From positions 20,262 through 84,261 of the forward strand of contig JAFLBE010000008.1 of NCBI GenBank assembly GCA_017303995.1: a stretch of 64,000 nt of DNA, in the 5' to 3' direction. The notes under the pieces were generated by a model. The model saw only the letters and a list, made by a program, of their open reading frames with translations. It had not been told where the DNA came from and ran no database searches. Positions 43,809-52,564 of the stretch are shown in pieces (position 1 is the stretch's first letter; the number at the start of each line of letters is the position of its first letter). The translations under genes and the position numbers were made by a program. This DNA comes from Bacteroidota bacterium (GTDB lineage Bacteria; Bacteroidota; JABWAT01).

Positions 43809-45623
43809 ATGACTGCAATCCTCGGGATTTCTTGCTTTTATCATGATGCGGCTGCGGCTTTGGTCGTTGACGGAAAAATTGTGGCCGCCGCTCAGGAAGA
43901 ACGGTTTACCCGCATCAAACATGATGACCGGTTTCCGCATGAAGCTATCCAATTCTGCCTGAAACAAGCCGGACTCACAACCCGGGATCTCGATATTGTT
44001 GCTTTCTATGATAAACCGATTCAGAAATTCGACCGGCTCCTCGAAACTTATGTTTCTTATGCTCCAGTTGGTTTACAGTCATTTTTAAAAGCAATGCCCA
44101 TCTGGTTGAAGGATAAACTCTGGACTCAGGATTCTATATATAAAGAACTTCCGGATTATGATGGGCCTGTTTATTTCCCCGAACATCACGAAAGTCACGC
44201 TGCCTCGGCATTTTTTCCTTCCCCTTTTGAATCAGCTGCCTTTCTGACCATGGATGGCGTTGGTGAATGGACGACATCGTCGTGGGGACGTGGTTCCGGA
44301 AATAAAATTGAAATGATGAAGGAAATCCGGTTTCCACACTCGATTGGGCTGCTTTACTCTGCCTTTACTTATTACACCGGGTTCAAAGTCAATTCGGGTG
44401 AATATAAGGTGATGGGACTCGCACCATACGGAAAACCGGTTTACGTCCAGCAAATTTATGATCATCTTTTGGATGTAAAGGAAGATGGATCCTTCCGGCT
44501 GAACATGGATTATTTTGCTTATCCTGCCGGATTACGAATGACAAACGATAAATTTGATAAGTTGTTTGGTGGTCCTGCCAGAAAACCGGAAAGTAAACTG
44601 ACTCAACGGGAAATGGATCTGGCCCGTTCGGTTCAGGTTGTCACCGAGGAAGTTGTTCTTAAAATTGCCCGGGAAATCAGAAAAGTAACTGAAGAAAAAA
44701 ATCTGGTGATGGCAGGCGGAGTTGCATTAAATTGCGTCGCCAACGGACTTCTTCACAAAGAAGGAATTTTTGATTCGGTTTGGGTTCAGCCGGCTGCCGG
44801 TGATGCCGGTGGTGCCGTCGGTGCGGCACTTTACGCCTGGCATGTTGCTTTGGATAAACCACGGGCAAAACCAAAGGCAATGGATTTTCAATCGGGAAGT
44901 TATCTCGGACCTGAACCACAGAATGAAGAAATCCGAACGTTTCTTGATGGAACAGGTGTGAAATATCACGAAATGAGAGGGAAGCTTGCTCCGGTTGTAG
45001 CCAAGCTCATCGCGGATCAGAACGTGATCGGACTTTTTCGCGGACGGATGGAATATGGTCCACGTGCTTTGGGAAACCGGAGCATTATCGGTGATCCCCG
45101 TTCTCCCGACATGCAATCAGTCATGAACCTGAAAATCAAGTTCAGGGAATCCTTCAGACCATTTGCTCCGGCAGTAAAAGCTGAAAAAGTTTCAGAATGG
45201 TTCGATTTTAAGGGTGAAAGTCCGTACATGCTGATGGTGGCGGATGTATTGCCTGTTCACAGGAAAGAAATGGCAGATTCGTCACTTTTTGGAATTGATC
45301 TGTTAAATCAGGAACGGTCGACCGTGCCGGCAATTACCCACGTTGATTATTCAGCCCGGTTACAAACCGTTCACAAAGAAACGAACCGGTTTTTCTGGGA
45401 AGTGATTGATGAGTTTGAGAAACTTTCGGGTGTGCCGATGGTAATCAACACCAGTTTCAATGTTCGGGGTGAACCCATTGTTTGCCGACCGGAAGAAGCT
45501 TTTCATTGTTTCATGAATACAGGAATGGACGTACTTGTTCTCGGTGATTTTGTTTTATATAAAAATGAAATGCCGGAAGGTCATGACAATTCAGCGTATC
45601 TGAAAAAGTTTGAGTTGGATTGA
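43809..45623 (+). CDS. Carbamoyltransferase, NodU/CmcH family
   Basis: Transfers a carbamoyl group from carbamoyl phosphate to a hydroxyl via carbamoyl-AMP. The N-terminal ASKHA-fold domain starts ILGISCFYHDAAAALV and contains the EERFTRIKHD and HHESHAASAFF metal-binding motifs. The C-terminal YrdC-like domain contains GRMEYGPRALGNRSI, and a typical MVINTSFNVRGEPIV segment follows. The length of 604 residues is full. The acceptor could be a surface sugar or a small molecule. A perfect 18-bp terminator begins at its stop codon. It belongs to the SxtJ-DUF5989 trio. Confidence 0.93.
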   Translation: MTAILGISCFYHDAAAALVVDGKIVAAAQEERFTRIKHDDRFPHEAIQFCLKQAGLTTRDLDIVAFYDKPIQKFDRLLETYVSYAPVGLQSFLKAMPIWLKDKLWTQDSIYKELPDYDGPVYFPEHHESHAASAFFPSPFESAAFLTMDGVGEWTTSSWGRGSGNKIEMMKEIRFPHSIGLLYSAFTYYTGFKVNSGEYKVMGLAPYGKPVYVQQIYDHLLDVKEDGSFRLNMDYFAYPAGLRMTNDKFDKLFGGPARKPESKLTQREMDLARSVQVVTEEVVLKIAREIRKVTEEKNLVMAGGVALNCVANGLLHKEGIFDSVWVQPAAGDAGGAVGAALYAWHVALDKPRAKPKAMDFQSGSYLGPEPQNEEIRTFLDGTGVKYHEMRGKLAPVVAKLIADQNVIGLFRGRMEYGPRALGNRSIIGDPRSPDMQSVMNLKIKFRESFRPFAPAVKAEKVSEWFDFKGESPYMLMVADVLPVHRKEMADSSLFGIDLLNQERSTVPAITHVDYSARLQTVHKETNRFFWEVIDEFEKLSGVPMVINTSFNVRGEPIVCRPEEAFHCFMNTGMDVLVLGDFVLYKNEMPEGHDNSAYLKKFELD

Positions 45624-45660
45624 AATAAAAAAACCGGGATTACCCGGTTTTTTTATTTCA
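45621..45660 (+). terminator. Terminator after the carbamoyltransferase gene
   Basis: A perfect 18-bp stem with loop ATTA, an ACCGGG/CCCGGT core and a T7 run. The left arm starts in the stop codon. An A-rich left flank means it may also act on the opposite strand for aroF/G-type transcription. Confidence 0.85.
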
Positions 45661-45805
45661 TATCACAGGTTACATATTACAGGTCACATATCACATATAA
45701 CATATCACATATCACAGCCACCAGAATTTAGATTGTCCTAAACTGTAACCCGTAACCCGTGATATGTAACCCCAAAGTCCCTCGTCCCCTGTCCCTTGTC
45801 CCCGG
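45659..45805. repeat. Degenerate heptanucleotide array with two word types
   Basis: The left part (45659-45714) is eight perfect 7-nt words of the type CATATCA or CAGGTCA. After a non-periodic 30-nt break the right part (about 45750-45805) has GTAACCC twice, GTGATAT, GTAACCC and then GTCCCTC, GTCCCCT, GTCCCTT and GTCCCCG. The right part ends 2 nt from the DAHP synthase stop codon, and that gene reads into the array, as tyrA does into array 1-158. Confidence 0.82.
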
Positions 45806-45807
45806 TA

Positions 45808-46854
45808 TTACAGGTTTTCATAAATAAATCCGAGTAAATCTTCAGTTTCTTCCCACCCAATACAGGCATCGGTAACCGACACACCATATTTTAACTGGGT
45901 TAAATCTTTCGGGATTTTCTGATTTCCCGGATTCAGATTACTTTCCATCATCGTCCCGAAAAGAGATTTATTCCCGAATTTTTTCTGTGCAATAATATCC
46001 CGGATGACAATTTTCTGTTTCAGGTAATTTTTGGCGGAATTTTCATGGCTGCAATCAACCATTACCTTTAACGGGAAGTTTCTTTCTCTGAGTTTGTTTT
46101 CACACTCTTCAATATCTTCCATGTGGTAGTTGGGCTTGCCGTTTCCGCCACGAAGTACAATATGTGAATATTTGTTGCCGGCGGTCTGAACGATGCTGCA
46201 GATTCCGTCATCATCAACAGAAAGAAAGCTGTGACTTGCTGCAGATGATTGAATTGCATTCACGGCGACGTCAAGATTTCCGTCTGTGCCGTTTTTAAAT
46301 CCGACCGGAGCTGAAAGTCCCGAAGCCATTTGGCGGTGAGTCTGGGATTCAGTTGTTCGTGCACCAATGGCTACCCAGGAAACCAGATCACCAATGTAAG
46401 CTGCAATAATCGGATCGAGAAGTTCAGTAGCAGTTGGCATTCCCAGTTCAGCAATATCAATGAGGAGCTGCCGGGCAAGATGAAGTCCGGTTTCCATATC
46501 ATTGGTATTGTTCATGTGCGGATCGTTGATAAGACCCTTCCAGCCTACTGCAGTTCTTGGTTTTTCGAAATAAACCCGCATGATAATCTGAAGTTTGTCT
46601 TCGTATTTATCCTTCAGTTCCTTGAGTTTTTTTGCATACTCAATTGCAGCCGGAATATCATGAATGGAACAAGGTCCGGTAATGACAACAAACCGGTCAT
46701 CAGTGCCGTCAATATTGTTGAAAAACTCTTGTCTCGCTTTAAAAATCGTATCACTTGCAGATTCGGTCAGGGGAATTTTTGTTCTGAGATCATTGATCGT
46801 AATCAGTTTACGATAATTTTTAACGTGAGTATTATTAATCTGATGCGCAGTCAT
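45808..46854 (-). CDS. aroG: 3-deoxy-7-phosphoheptulonate synthase, AroF/G/H type
   Basis: Condenses phosphoenolpyruvate and erythrose 4-phosphate, the first step of aromatic amino-acid synthesis. The AroF/G/H class is recognised by RFVVITGPCSIHD, the RVYFEKPRTAVGWKGLINDP stretch (in two parts), ELLDPI and the late MVDCSHENS metal motif. The length of 348 residues is typical. Members are normally feedback-inhibited through their N-terminal extension, but which amino acid inhibits this one cannot be read. The symbol stands for the class; aroF, aroG and aroH are not separable here. Confidence 0.92.
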   Translation of the reverse strand: MTAHQINNTHVKNYRKLITINDLRTKIPLTESASDTIFKARQEFFNNIDGTDDRFVVITGPCSIHDIPAAIEYAKKLKELKDKYEDKLQIIMRVYFEKPRTAVGWKGLINDPHMNNTNDMETGLHLARQLLIDIAELGMPTATELLDPIIAAYIGDLVSWVAIGARTTESQTHRQMASGLSAPVGFKNGTDGNLDVAVNAIQSSAASHSFLSVDDDGICSIVQTAGNKYSHIVLRGGNGKPNYHMEDIEECENKLRERNFPLKVMVDCSHENSAKNYLKQKIVIRDIIAQKKFGNKSLFGTMMESNLNPGNQKIPKDLTQLKYGVSVTDACIGWEETEDLLGFIYENL

Positions 46855-47186
46855 TTACCAACTCCAACTCAGCCAACCGGCCGTGATTTTTCGGATGAGA
46901 TTTTCGGATTTTCTGAATTGCCAGGTGAAATCCGGTATTTATTCAGTTATTCTTGATTGTATTAAGGTTTTTCCGAACTATTTCCTGAATATATTAAAAT
47001 TTCAGTAGAGAATAAATGAAAGGGCACCATAAAAATGGCGTTTGGGATAAATAAGTGACGTTGTTGGAGTATGTTTCAAATCACTGAAATTTGATTAATT
47101 GGTAATTTTGATCAGTATAGTTAAGGGTATTATTTTCCTTTTATGCAAATAATGTTAACTTTGATTTTAACTTTCCTGAGGGTTAT
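46855..47186. other. 332-nt divergent intergenic region
   Basis: Between the divergent DAHP synthase and CHASE2 cyclase genes. It contains no open frame of credible coding quality and no heptanucleotide array. A -7-like TAACTTTG at 47156-47163 is described separately. A weak CCAT-AAAA-ATGG hairpin lies near 47024. I saw no other structure. Confidence 0.6.
47156..47163 (+). promoter_or_regulatory. Candidate -7 element of the cyclase gene
   Basis: TAACTTTG matches TAnnTTTG and lies 24 nt upstream of the ATG, just before the GAGGGT ribosome binding site. The -33 position holds TTT rather than TTG, so the promoter is uncertain. Confidence 0.4.
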
Positions 47187-49355
47187 ATGTCTGGATCCGG
47201 AAAAAAATCAATTTTCAGCCCAAATTACCGGATCAATCTGGTTATTATTACTCTCATAATAATCTCCCTTTTCTTTTTATCCCTTACGAAAATATCCCAA
47301 TTCTGGGGAATGGATACCCTTTTCCAACTGCGTGGAGAACGTCAGCCGGATACTTCTGTGGTCATTGTTGAGTTTAACAACGTTGATATTGATAATCTTG
47401 GATTTCCCATTAGCAGGGAGCAAATTGGTGGTTTACAGGCATTATTAACAGAATCTGGTGCCAAATACATCGCCTACGATATGCTGTTCAATCCGTTTCC
47501 GTTTGATTTGGCTGGCGATTCACTTTTTTCGGTTTTCTCATCAGCTTTGGGCAACGGACTTCATGCTGTGGCGTTTCATGTTCCTGAACAGAATTTTTCA
47601 ACGTATTCCTTCGATTCCACCTTTGAAACCCAGATAAGGCCATTCGGATTTGAAAATAAAAATGTAAAAAGTGTGCCGTTCTGGAAGGCAACTTCCATCA
47701 ATGCAAAACCTTATCAGTCCTTGTTAGAATCTTCGGCGGGTTTGGGCCACATCAGTATGAACAACCTGAATGACGGTACTTACCGGAAAGTCCCTCTTTT
47801 TATCCAATACGGTGAAAATTACTATCCGTCACTTGGTTTTCTTTTAGCGGCTGATTACCTGGGGTTGGGAAAAAATAACTGGTTTGATGTTAAGAGCAAT
47901 TACGGATTTCAATCGCTTGAAATGGCTTTGAACGGTAAGATTAAAACCATGAATCTGGAAGCTGACGGTTCAATTATTCCCAATTTCTACGGAAGTTATG
48001 AAAGTTTTCCGAACTACAGCTACACCGAACTCACAACCTTATTTGATGAAGGAAAAACTGACAGCCTGAACAAATTATTCAACGGGAAAATGGTCGTTAT
48101 TGGGCATTCTTCCAACATGGTTGGCGATTATGGTCCGACGCCATTCGGTGAACTCACGCCGCTTTGCCTCGTTCACGCTACTGTTGCCAGCAACATCATC
48201 CGAAATGAACTGATTCTGGGTGTACCGTTTTGGTTATCCGGACTTATACTCGTCATTTTCATTTTTCTGGGTTTTCTGGTTAATCAGATCACCGCAACAA
48301 AAATCTCGTTGCTTCTAAGTTTAGGCTTGCTCGTTTTGCCGGTTCTGGGTTCCTTTTATTTATTTACTACATCTTTCGTTTGGATCGGATGGATTATTCC
48401 TACCGCCGGAATTTTTCTCACAACCATCTGGATGCAGGGGCACCGGTTTTTTGCATCCGATAAAGAAAAGAAAAAAATCAGATCCGCTTTTATCCAATAC
48501 CTGCCCGAAACAGTAGTCAAAGAATTGATGGCAAAACCCGATTTACTCAGATTGGGCGGAACCAAACAGGAGTTAACCGTTTTGTTTTCTGATGTTGCTG
48601 GTTTTACAACCATTTCGGAAAAACTGACACCTGAAGAACTCGTCGATTTTCTGAATCATTATCTGGGAGCTATGACCGATATCGTCATGAAATATGAAGG
48701 AACTCTCGATAAGTACATCGGGGATGCCATCATGGCGTTTTGGGGTGCCCCGGTTCCACAACAGGATCATGCAATCCGGGCTTGTAAATCGGCGCTTGAA
48801 ATGGTTGAAGTCCTTAAAAAAATGCTTGAACAATGGCGTTTGGAAGGGAAACCTGATATCTGGGCGAGATATGGCATTAATTCTGGTCCGATGGTAGTTG
48901 GGAATATGGGTTCGGCAAAACGGTTTAATTACACAGTTATGGGTGATGCCGTCAACTTGTCTGCCCGTCTAGAACCTGCAAATAAGGAATTTGGTTCTAC
49001 CCTGATGATTTCAGAATTCACGCTTGCCCAACTCAATTCTGACTTTATAACCCGCCAGTTGGATCTGTTGGTTGTGAAAGGGAAAACCAAACCGGTTAAA
49101 GTGTATGAACTTCTCGCCTGCAAGGAAATTACGCCTGAGTTTGAAACCTGGATTGAGCCCGTCAGACTTTACAATGAAGCCATGACCCTTTATTACAACC
49201 GCAAATTCGAAGAATCAAAAAATCTGTTTGCGAAGGTTCTTGAATTAAAACCGGACGACGGACCTTCAAAAACTTACATCCGGAGAGCAAATGAATTTGT
49301 TGCTGATCCGCCAGACACAAACTGGGACGGAATTTTTATCATGAAACACAAATAA
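47187..49355 (+). CDS. Adenylate/guanylate cyclase with CHASE2 sensor domain
   Basis: A 722-residue membrane protein. An N-terminal helix (about 16-30) and the extracytoplasmic CHASE2 domain (about 35-330) lead to three membrane helices (about 345-420). A class III cyclase domain follows, with metal Asp469 in LFSDVAGF, Asp513 in YIGDAIMAFWG and the transition-state Asn/Arg region VMGDAVNLSARLE. It ends with a short TPR-like tail. Class III cyclases with the conserved purine-binding residues make cAMP or cGMP; which one is not settled. The output signal could regulate the following genes, but no CRP-like protein is in the window. Confidence 0.9.
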   Translation: MSGSGKKSIFSPNYRINLVIITLIIISLFFLSLTKISQFWGMDTLFQLRGERQPDTSVVIVEFNNVDIDNLGFPISREQIGGLQALLTESGAKYIAYDMLFNPFPFDLAGDSLFSVFSSALGNGLHAVAFHVPEQNFSTYSFDSTFETQIRPFGFENKNVKSVPFWKATSINAKPYQSLLESSAGLGHISMNNLNDGTYRKVPLFIQYGENYYPSLGFLLAADYLGLGKNNWFDVKSNYGFQSLEMALNGKIKTMNLEADGSIIPNFYGSYESFPNYSYTELTTLFDEGKTDSLNKLFNGKMVVIGHSSNMVGDYGPTPFGELTPLCLVHATVASNIIRNELILGVPFWLSGLILVIFIFLGFLVNQITATKISLLLSLGLLVLPVLGSFYLFTTSFVWIGWIIPTAGIFLTTIWMQGHRFFASDKEKKKIRSAFIQYLPETVVKELMAKPDLLRLGGTKQELTVLFSDVAGFTTISEKLTPEELVDFLNHYLGAMTDIVMKYEGTLDKYIGDAIMAFWGAPVPQQDHAIRACKSALEMVEVLKKMLEQWRLEGKPDIWARYGINSGPMVVGNMGSAKRFNYTVMGDAVNLSARLEPANKEFGSTLMISEFTLAQLNSDFITRQLDLLVVKGKTKPVKVYELLACKEITPEFETWIEPVRLYNEAMTLYYNRKFEESKNLFAKVLELKPDDGPSKTYIRRANEFVADPPDTNWDGIFIMKHK

Positions 49356-49460
49356 ATGGGTGACATTTGTGGGTTCTTAGATGTGCCCTTAAATCTTGAT
49401 TAGAAATTAATTATAATTCAGAAATTCATAAAATTAGGCCAATTTAGTCACCGGTATCAC

Positions 49461-49490
49461 GTGAAGGTTCAGTTAAAGTTAATATATTTG
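49461..49490 (+). promoter_or_regulatory. Candidate promoter of the CsgG/FlgO-like gene
   Basis: TATATTTG (49483-49490) is a full TAnnTTTG match. GTG at 49461-49463, 19 nt upstream, is a weak -33. The ATG follows 33 nt after the -7. Confidence 0.45.
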
Positions 49491-49523
49491 TTTGTTCCTG
49501 ACCCGAAATAACTGAGGATTTTA

Positions 49524-50000
49524 ATGCTGTTCAAACAAACCACACTTTATATACTTGCACTTATCTTGCTTGCAGGATGTGGAAGTTCATCTTTAACAAC
49601 AAAACTGAAAAGCCATACCGACATCGTGGGTGAAGAAATGGTTGACCTGATCGATTCAGATGTGTCGGTAACCGTTGCTGTGTTACCATTTTCATCTGAT
49701 GAACCCTCATTCTCTCTTGCCGAGGTTTATTCAAATCAGCTTATTTCATTTCTGGTTAAATCAGGAAAATTCAACATCGTTGACCGGAATCAGCTTTCTG
49801 CAGTTGCCGATGAACAATTGTTGATGTCTTCAGCAACTTCCTCAGGAAAAGCAGAGGTTGGAACCCAGTTTGAAGAATCTGAAAGCATCATTTCGGGTTC
49901 AGTGAAGAAAATCGGGAAAGACTATGTTGTGATTACGAGCTGGTTGCGGGCAAAAGATGGGAAACTTCTGTATAAAAATGTTTCAGAAATCAGAGAATAA
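49524..50000 (+). CDS. CsgG/FlgO-like lipoprotein
   Basis: 158 residues with a lipoprotein signal (lipobox LLAGC, cysteine about residue 19). The mature part has the CsgG/FlgO-type pattern: SVTVAVLPFSSDEPS, a helix with YSNQLISFLVKSGKFNIVDRNQL and IISGSVKKIGKDYVV. This fold is shared by curli-pore CsgG, flagellar FlgO and lipoproteins of unknown function. It is too short for the CsgG transmembrane barrel, so it is not itself a curli pore. The 826-residue gene begins 11 nt downstream and carries a related N-terminal region, so the two likely act together. Confidence 0.75.
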   Translation: MLFKQTTLYILALILLAGCGSSSLTTKLKSHTDIVGEEMVDLIDSDVSVTVAVLPFSSDEPSFSLAEVYSNQLISFLVKSGKFNIVDRNQLSAVADEQLLMSSATSSGKAEVGTQFEESESIISGSVKKIGKDYVVITSWLRAKDGKLLYKNVSEIRE

Positions 50001-50011
50001 AGGGTTATCGT

Positions 50012-52492
50012 ATGACTAAGTCAATTGTTTGTTTTTTCTCATTTCTACTGCCGTTTGTTGCCATAGCACAAGCGCCGGCTCAACCTAAAATTAAAATTAT
50101 GGTTGTGCTTCAGGAAACCCTCGACGGAAAACCGGTTTTGCGGAAATCAGTTTCAACTGCGCTCGAAAAAAATCTTCTTGAAGCCGGCTATGACCTTGTC
50201 GATCAGACACAGATTGAAAAATTAAATGAACAAGATCTGGCAGCATCAAGAAATAATCCGGTTAAAGCTGCAGAATTAGGTAAGCAATCTGGCGCTGAAA
50301 TCGTCATAAACGGAATTGCCGAACTTAACCTGATGGACGAAAAAGAAATTTACGGTGTTCTAAACATCATGTATGAATGTCAGGTTGATGTGAAAGCAAT
50401 CAACACGTCGACAGCTGAGCTCATTTATTCGTCAAATTCATCTTCTACCCGTGCAGCCCAGGGGAAAATGAAAGCCGCCGCTGATGCCGGAAAGTTTGCT
50501 GCCGATAAACTGGCAAAGGAAATGATAGACAAGTTCAAACAACGGGTTCAAAGTAAGGGATCACTGGCAGGAAGTACCATTCAACTGAAAATCAGCGGTG
50601 CCACCAACCAGCAACTTCAGGAATTTGAAAAGTCTCTTGCTGATAGAAAACAGGTGAAAAGTTACGTTTTGCGGTATATGGATGGTCCTGCTGCGGTTTA
50701 TGATCTTGATTATGAAGGTGGATTGACTGCTTTCAGAACCGATTTCAGTCAGATTACCCGGAATTTTTCAATTATTGGAATCGGGAGCAACCGGGCGGAT
50801 CTTAAATTCGGACAGTTTGGCGCCGCCAAAGGTGACGAGGCGCTTTCTATGTTAGACGAACCTCCGGTTGATATCATCGGATTTGATTTTCCTGATATTT
50901 TCCCAGCAAATCTTTCTTACTATGCGTCAAATCCGCTCGGATCACTTTCCTTGAAAAATAATCTTGATCAGGATATGAAAAATATCAAAATCAGGATCAA
51001 TATTCCTGACTACATGAATCTGCCGGTTGAGCAGATTTTACCGGTTCTTAAAAGTGGGGAAATGCAATCTTTACCAGTAAGTTTAATTTTCAATGCTGTG
51101 AAACTTCAGGAGGTAAACAAGGAAGTCTTTACTCAGGCCAAAATTGAAATCATTTATTTTCTGCGAGGAAAAGAAATGATTCGTGAATTGGTGAGGCCGG
51201 TGGTGATTCACGACCGGAACGCGCTGAGCTGGAATGACCCGAGAGCGGTTGGTGCTTTTATTACGCCAACCAACCGTGCTGTTGCAGATGCAACCCGGAA
51301 GTTCATCAACTCTGCCGGGCGTGACAGTTTTAAAGAATTTCCTGTCAATCTTAAAAATGCAGTTGCCATCTGGTCCGGATTGAATCTGTCAAAAATCAAC
51401 TACATTCAGGATCCAAGATCGGCTTCATCTGCTCAGGTGCTTGATTATATTCAATACCCAAATGAGATGCTGAATTCAAAATCTGGAGATTGTGATGATA
51501 GTTCGGTGCTGCTTGCCAGTTGTCTTGAAAATGTAAATATTCCAACTGCCCTGATCCTGACCAGTGATCACATTTTTATCATGTTCAATTCTGGTGTTGC
51601 AGAGAAAAACTGGGATCAGGTTTCTCCGGTTAAAGAAAATCTGGTTTTCATGGATGGAAATGTATGGGTTCCGGTAGAAACAACCTTGATGCATCTTCCC
51701 TTTAAAACCGCTTGGGAAATGGGCGCAAAAGAATATCAAAGTGCTAAAGCTTCTGATTCTGGCTTTAAAGTTCTCAAAACTTCTGAAACCTGGACGGTGT
51801 TTAGTCCGTCATCACTTGAAAGCGGTGTGGCGACTGGTCTTCCTGCGGAAGATCTTGTGTCTACAGGTTTTAAAAAGGAAATGGCTGCACTTACAGCAGA
51901 GGGGGAAGCCGTAGGTGACGGAAGCCAGGAAAGTATCATCAGACTTGCAAAACTGAAGGCCGGTCAATCTGATTTCGATGGAGCTTTTCAAATTTTAACT
52001 GCACTTGATTCTGCTTCTGCATCAGTAAAAAATGCAAAGGGGAATATCAGTTTGCTCGCCGGGAAAACAGAAGATGCTCTTTCCTGGTTCAAAAAATCGA
52101 TGATAGCAGACCCCAAAGATGGCGGACTTGATTTTAATATGGGTTTCCTCTTTTACTTTACCGGTGATACGGCCACGGCTGTTGAATATTTTGCATCCGG
52201 GATGGAAAAATTGGGTGGCGAAGAAAAGGCAAGTGAAGTTTTGGGAATTAACCTGACGGAACTCGGACTATCAACCCGTGGTGCAGACAAAGGTAATAAA
52301 CAGGTTTCAAGCACAGAAATAAGGGGGTTGATGCAAAAAGCTTTAGCAACCAAAAAACGACCTGGACACACAATTAAAAAAGAAGACGCAAAACTAAAAG
52401 ATTCTAAGAACATTCTGGCTTATGGTGGAAGATTATCTGCAGATCCAACCCAAGCCAAATCTTTGGTTAGTTTGTTGTACTGGAAATTCTGA
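50012..52492 (+). CDS. Exported transglutaminase-like protein with CsgG-like N-terminus and TPR tail
   Basis: 826 residues. A signal peptide (about 1-20) precedes a CsgG/TolB-N-like domain (about 28-190, with KSVSTALEKNLLEAGYDLVD and the GKQSGAEIVINGIAELN step). A middle beta-rich region (about 190-430) has NPLGSLSLKNNLDQDM, like a NEW/CARDB-type domain. A transglutaminase core follows with Cys494 in SGDCDDSS, His520 in DHIFIMF and the acidic WVPVETT. TPR-like repeats run from about 640, and the end is short and charged. The architecture is unusual. It is co-transcribed with the CsgG-like lipoprotein and followed by a terminator. The substrate, possibly a surface polymer or peptide, is unknown. 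Confidence 0.78.
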   Translation: MTKSIVCFFSFLLPFVAIAQAPAQPKIKIMVVLQETLDGKPVLRKSVSTALEKNLLEAGYDLVDQTQIEKLNEQDLAASRNNPVKAAELGKQSGAEIVINGIAELNLMDEKEIYGVLNIMYECQVDVKAINTSTAELIYSSNSSSTRAAQGKMKAAADAGKFAADKLAKEMIDKFKQRVQSKGSLAGSTIQLKISGATNQQLQEFEKSLADRKQVKSYVLRYMDGPAAVYDLDYEGGLTAFRTDFSQITRNFSIIGIGSNRADLKFGQFGAAKGDEALSMLDEPPVDIIGFDFPDIFPANLSYYASNPLGSLSLKNNLDQDMKNIKIRINIPDYMNLPVEQILPVLKSGEMQSLPVSLIFNAVKLQEVNKEVFTQAKIEIIYFLRGKEMIRELVRPVVIHDRNALSWNDPRAVGAFITPTNRAVADATRKFINSAGRDSFKEFPVNLKNAVAIWSGLNLSKINYIQDPRSASSAQVLDYIQYPNEMLNSKSGDCDDSSVLLASCLENVNIPTALILTSDHIFIMFNSGVAEKNWDQVSPVKENLVFMDGNVWVPVETTLMHLPFKTAWEMGAKEYQSAKASDSGFKVLKTSETWTVFSPSSLESGVATGLPAEDLVSTGFKKEMAALTAEGEAVGDGSQESIIRLAKLKAGQSDFDGAFQILTALDSASASVKNAKGNISLLAGKTEDALSWFKKSMIADPKDGGLDFNMGFLFYFTGDTATAVEYFASGMEKLGGEEKASEVLGINLTELGLSTRGADKGNKQVSSTEIRGLMQKALATKKRPGHTIKKEDAKLKDSKNILAYGGRLSADPTQAKSLVSLLYWKF

Positions 52493-52513
52493 CCAAATCA
52501 AGACATGTTTTGT

Positions 52514-52548
52514 TTAAAAAGGGAAATTAGCTTAATTTCCCTTTTTAA
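52514..52548 (+). terminator. Terminator after the transglutaminase-like gene
   Basis: A 16-bp stem (TTAAAAAGGGAAATTA / TAATTTCCCTTTTTAA) with a 3-nt loop and T-run. It closes the CsgG-like/transglutaminase transcript, although the next gene follows at once. Confidence 0.85.
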
Positions 52549-52564
52549 TTTATAGGCAAACTCG

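Noticed and set aside
42924..45623. Saxitoxin biosynthesis
   Set aside because: Only SxtJ-like and carbamoyltransferase-type proteins are present; the core sxtA, sxtG and sxtB types are absent, and the trio is common in non-toxic bacteria.
46330..46956. 208-residue plus-strand frame opposite DAHP synthase
   Set aside because: Most of it mirrors the conserved enzyme. It has no promoter or ribosome binding site and no recognisable protein pattern.
49524..52492. Curli secretion locus
   Set aside because: No CsgA, CsgB, CsgE or CsgF and no full-length CsgG pore; the resemblance is limited to the CsgG-type fold.
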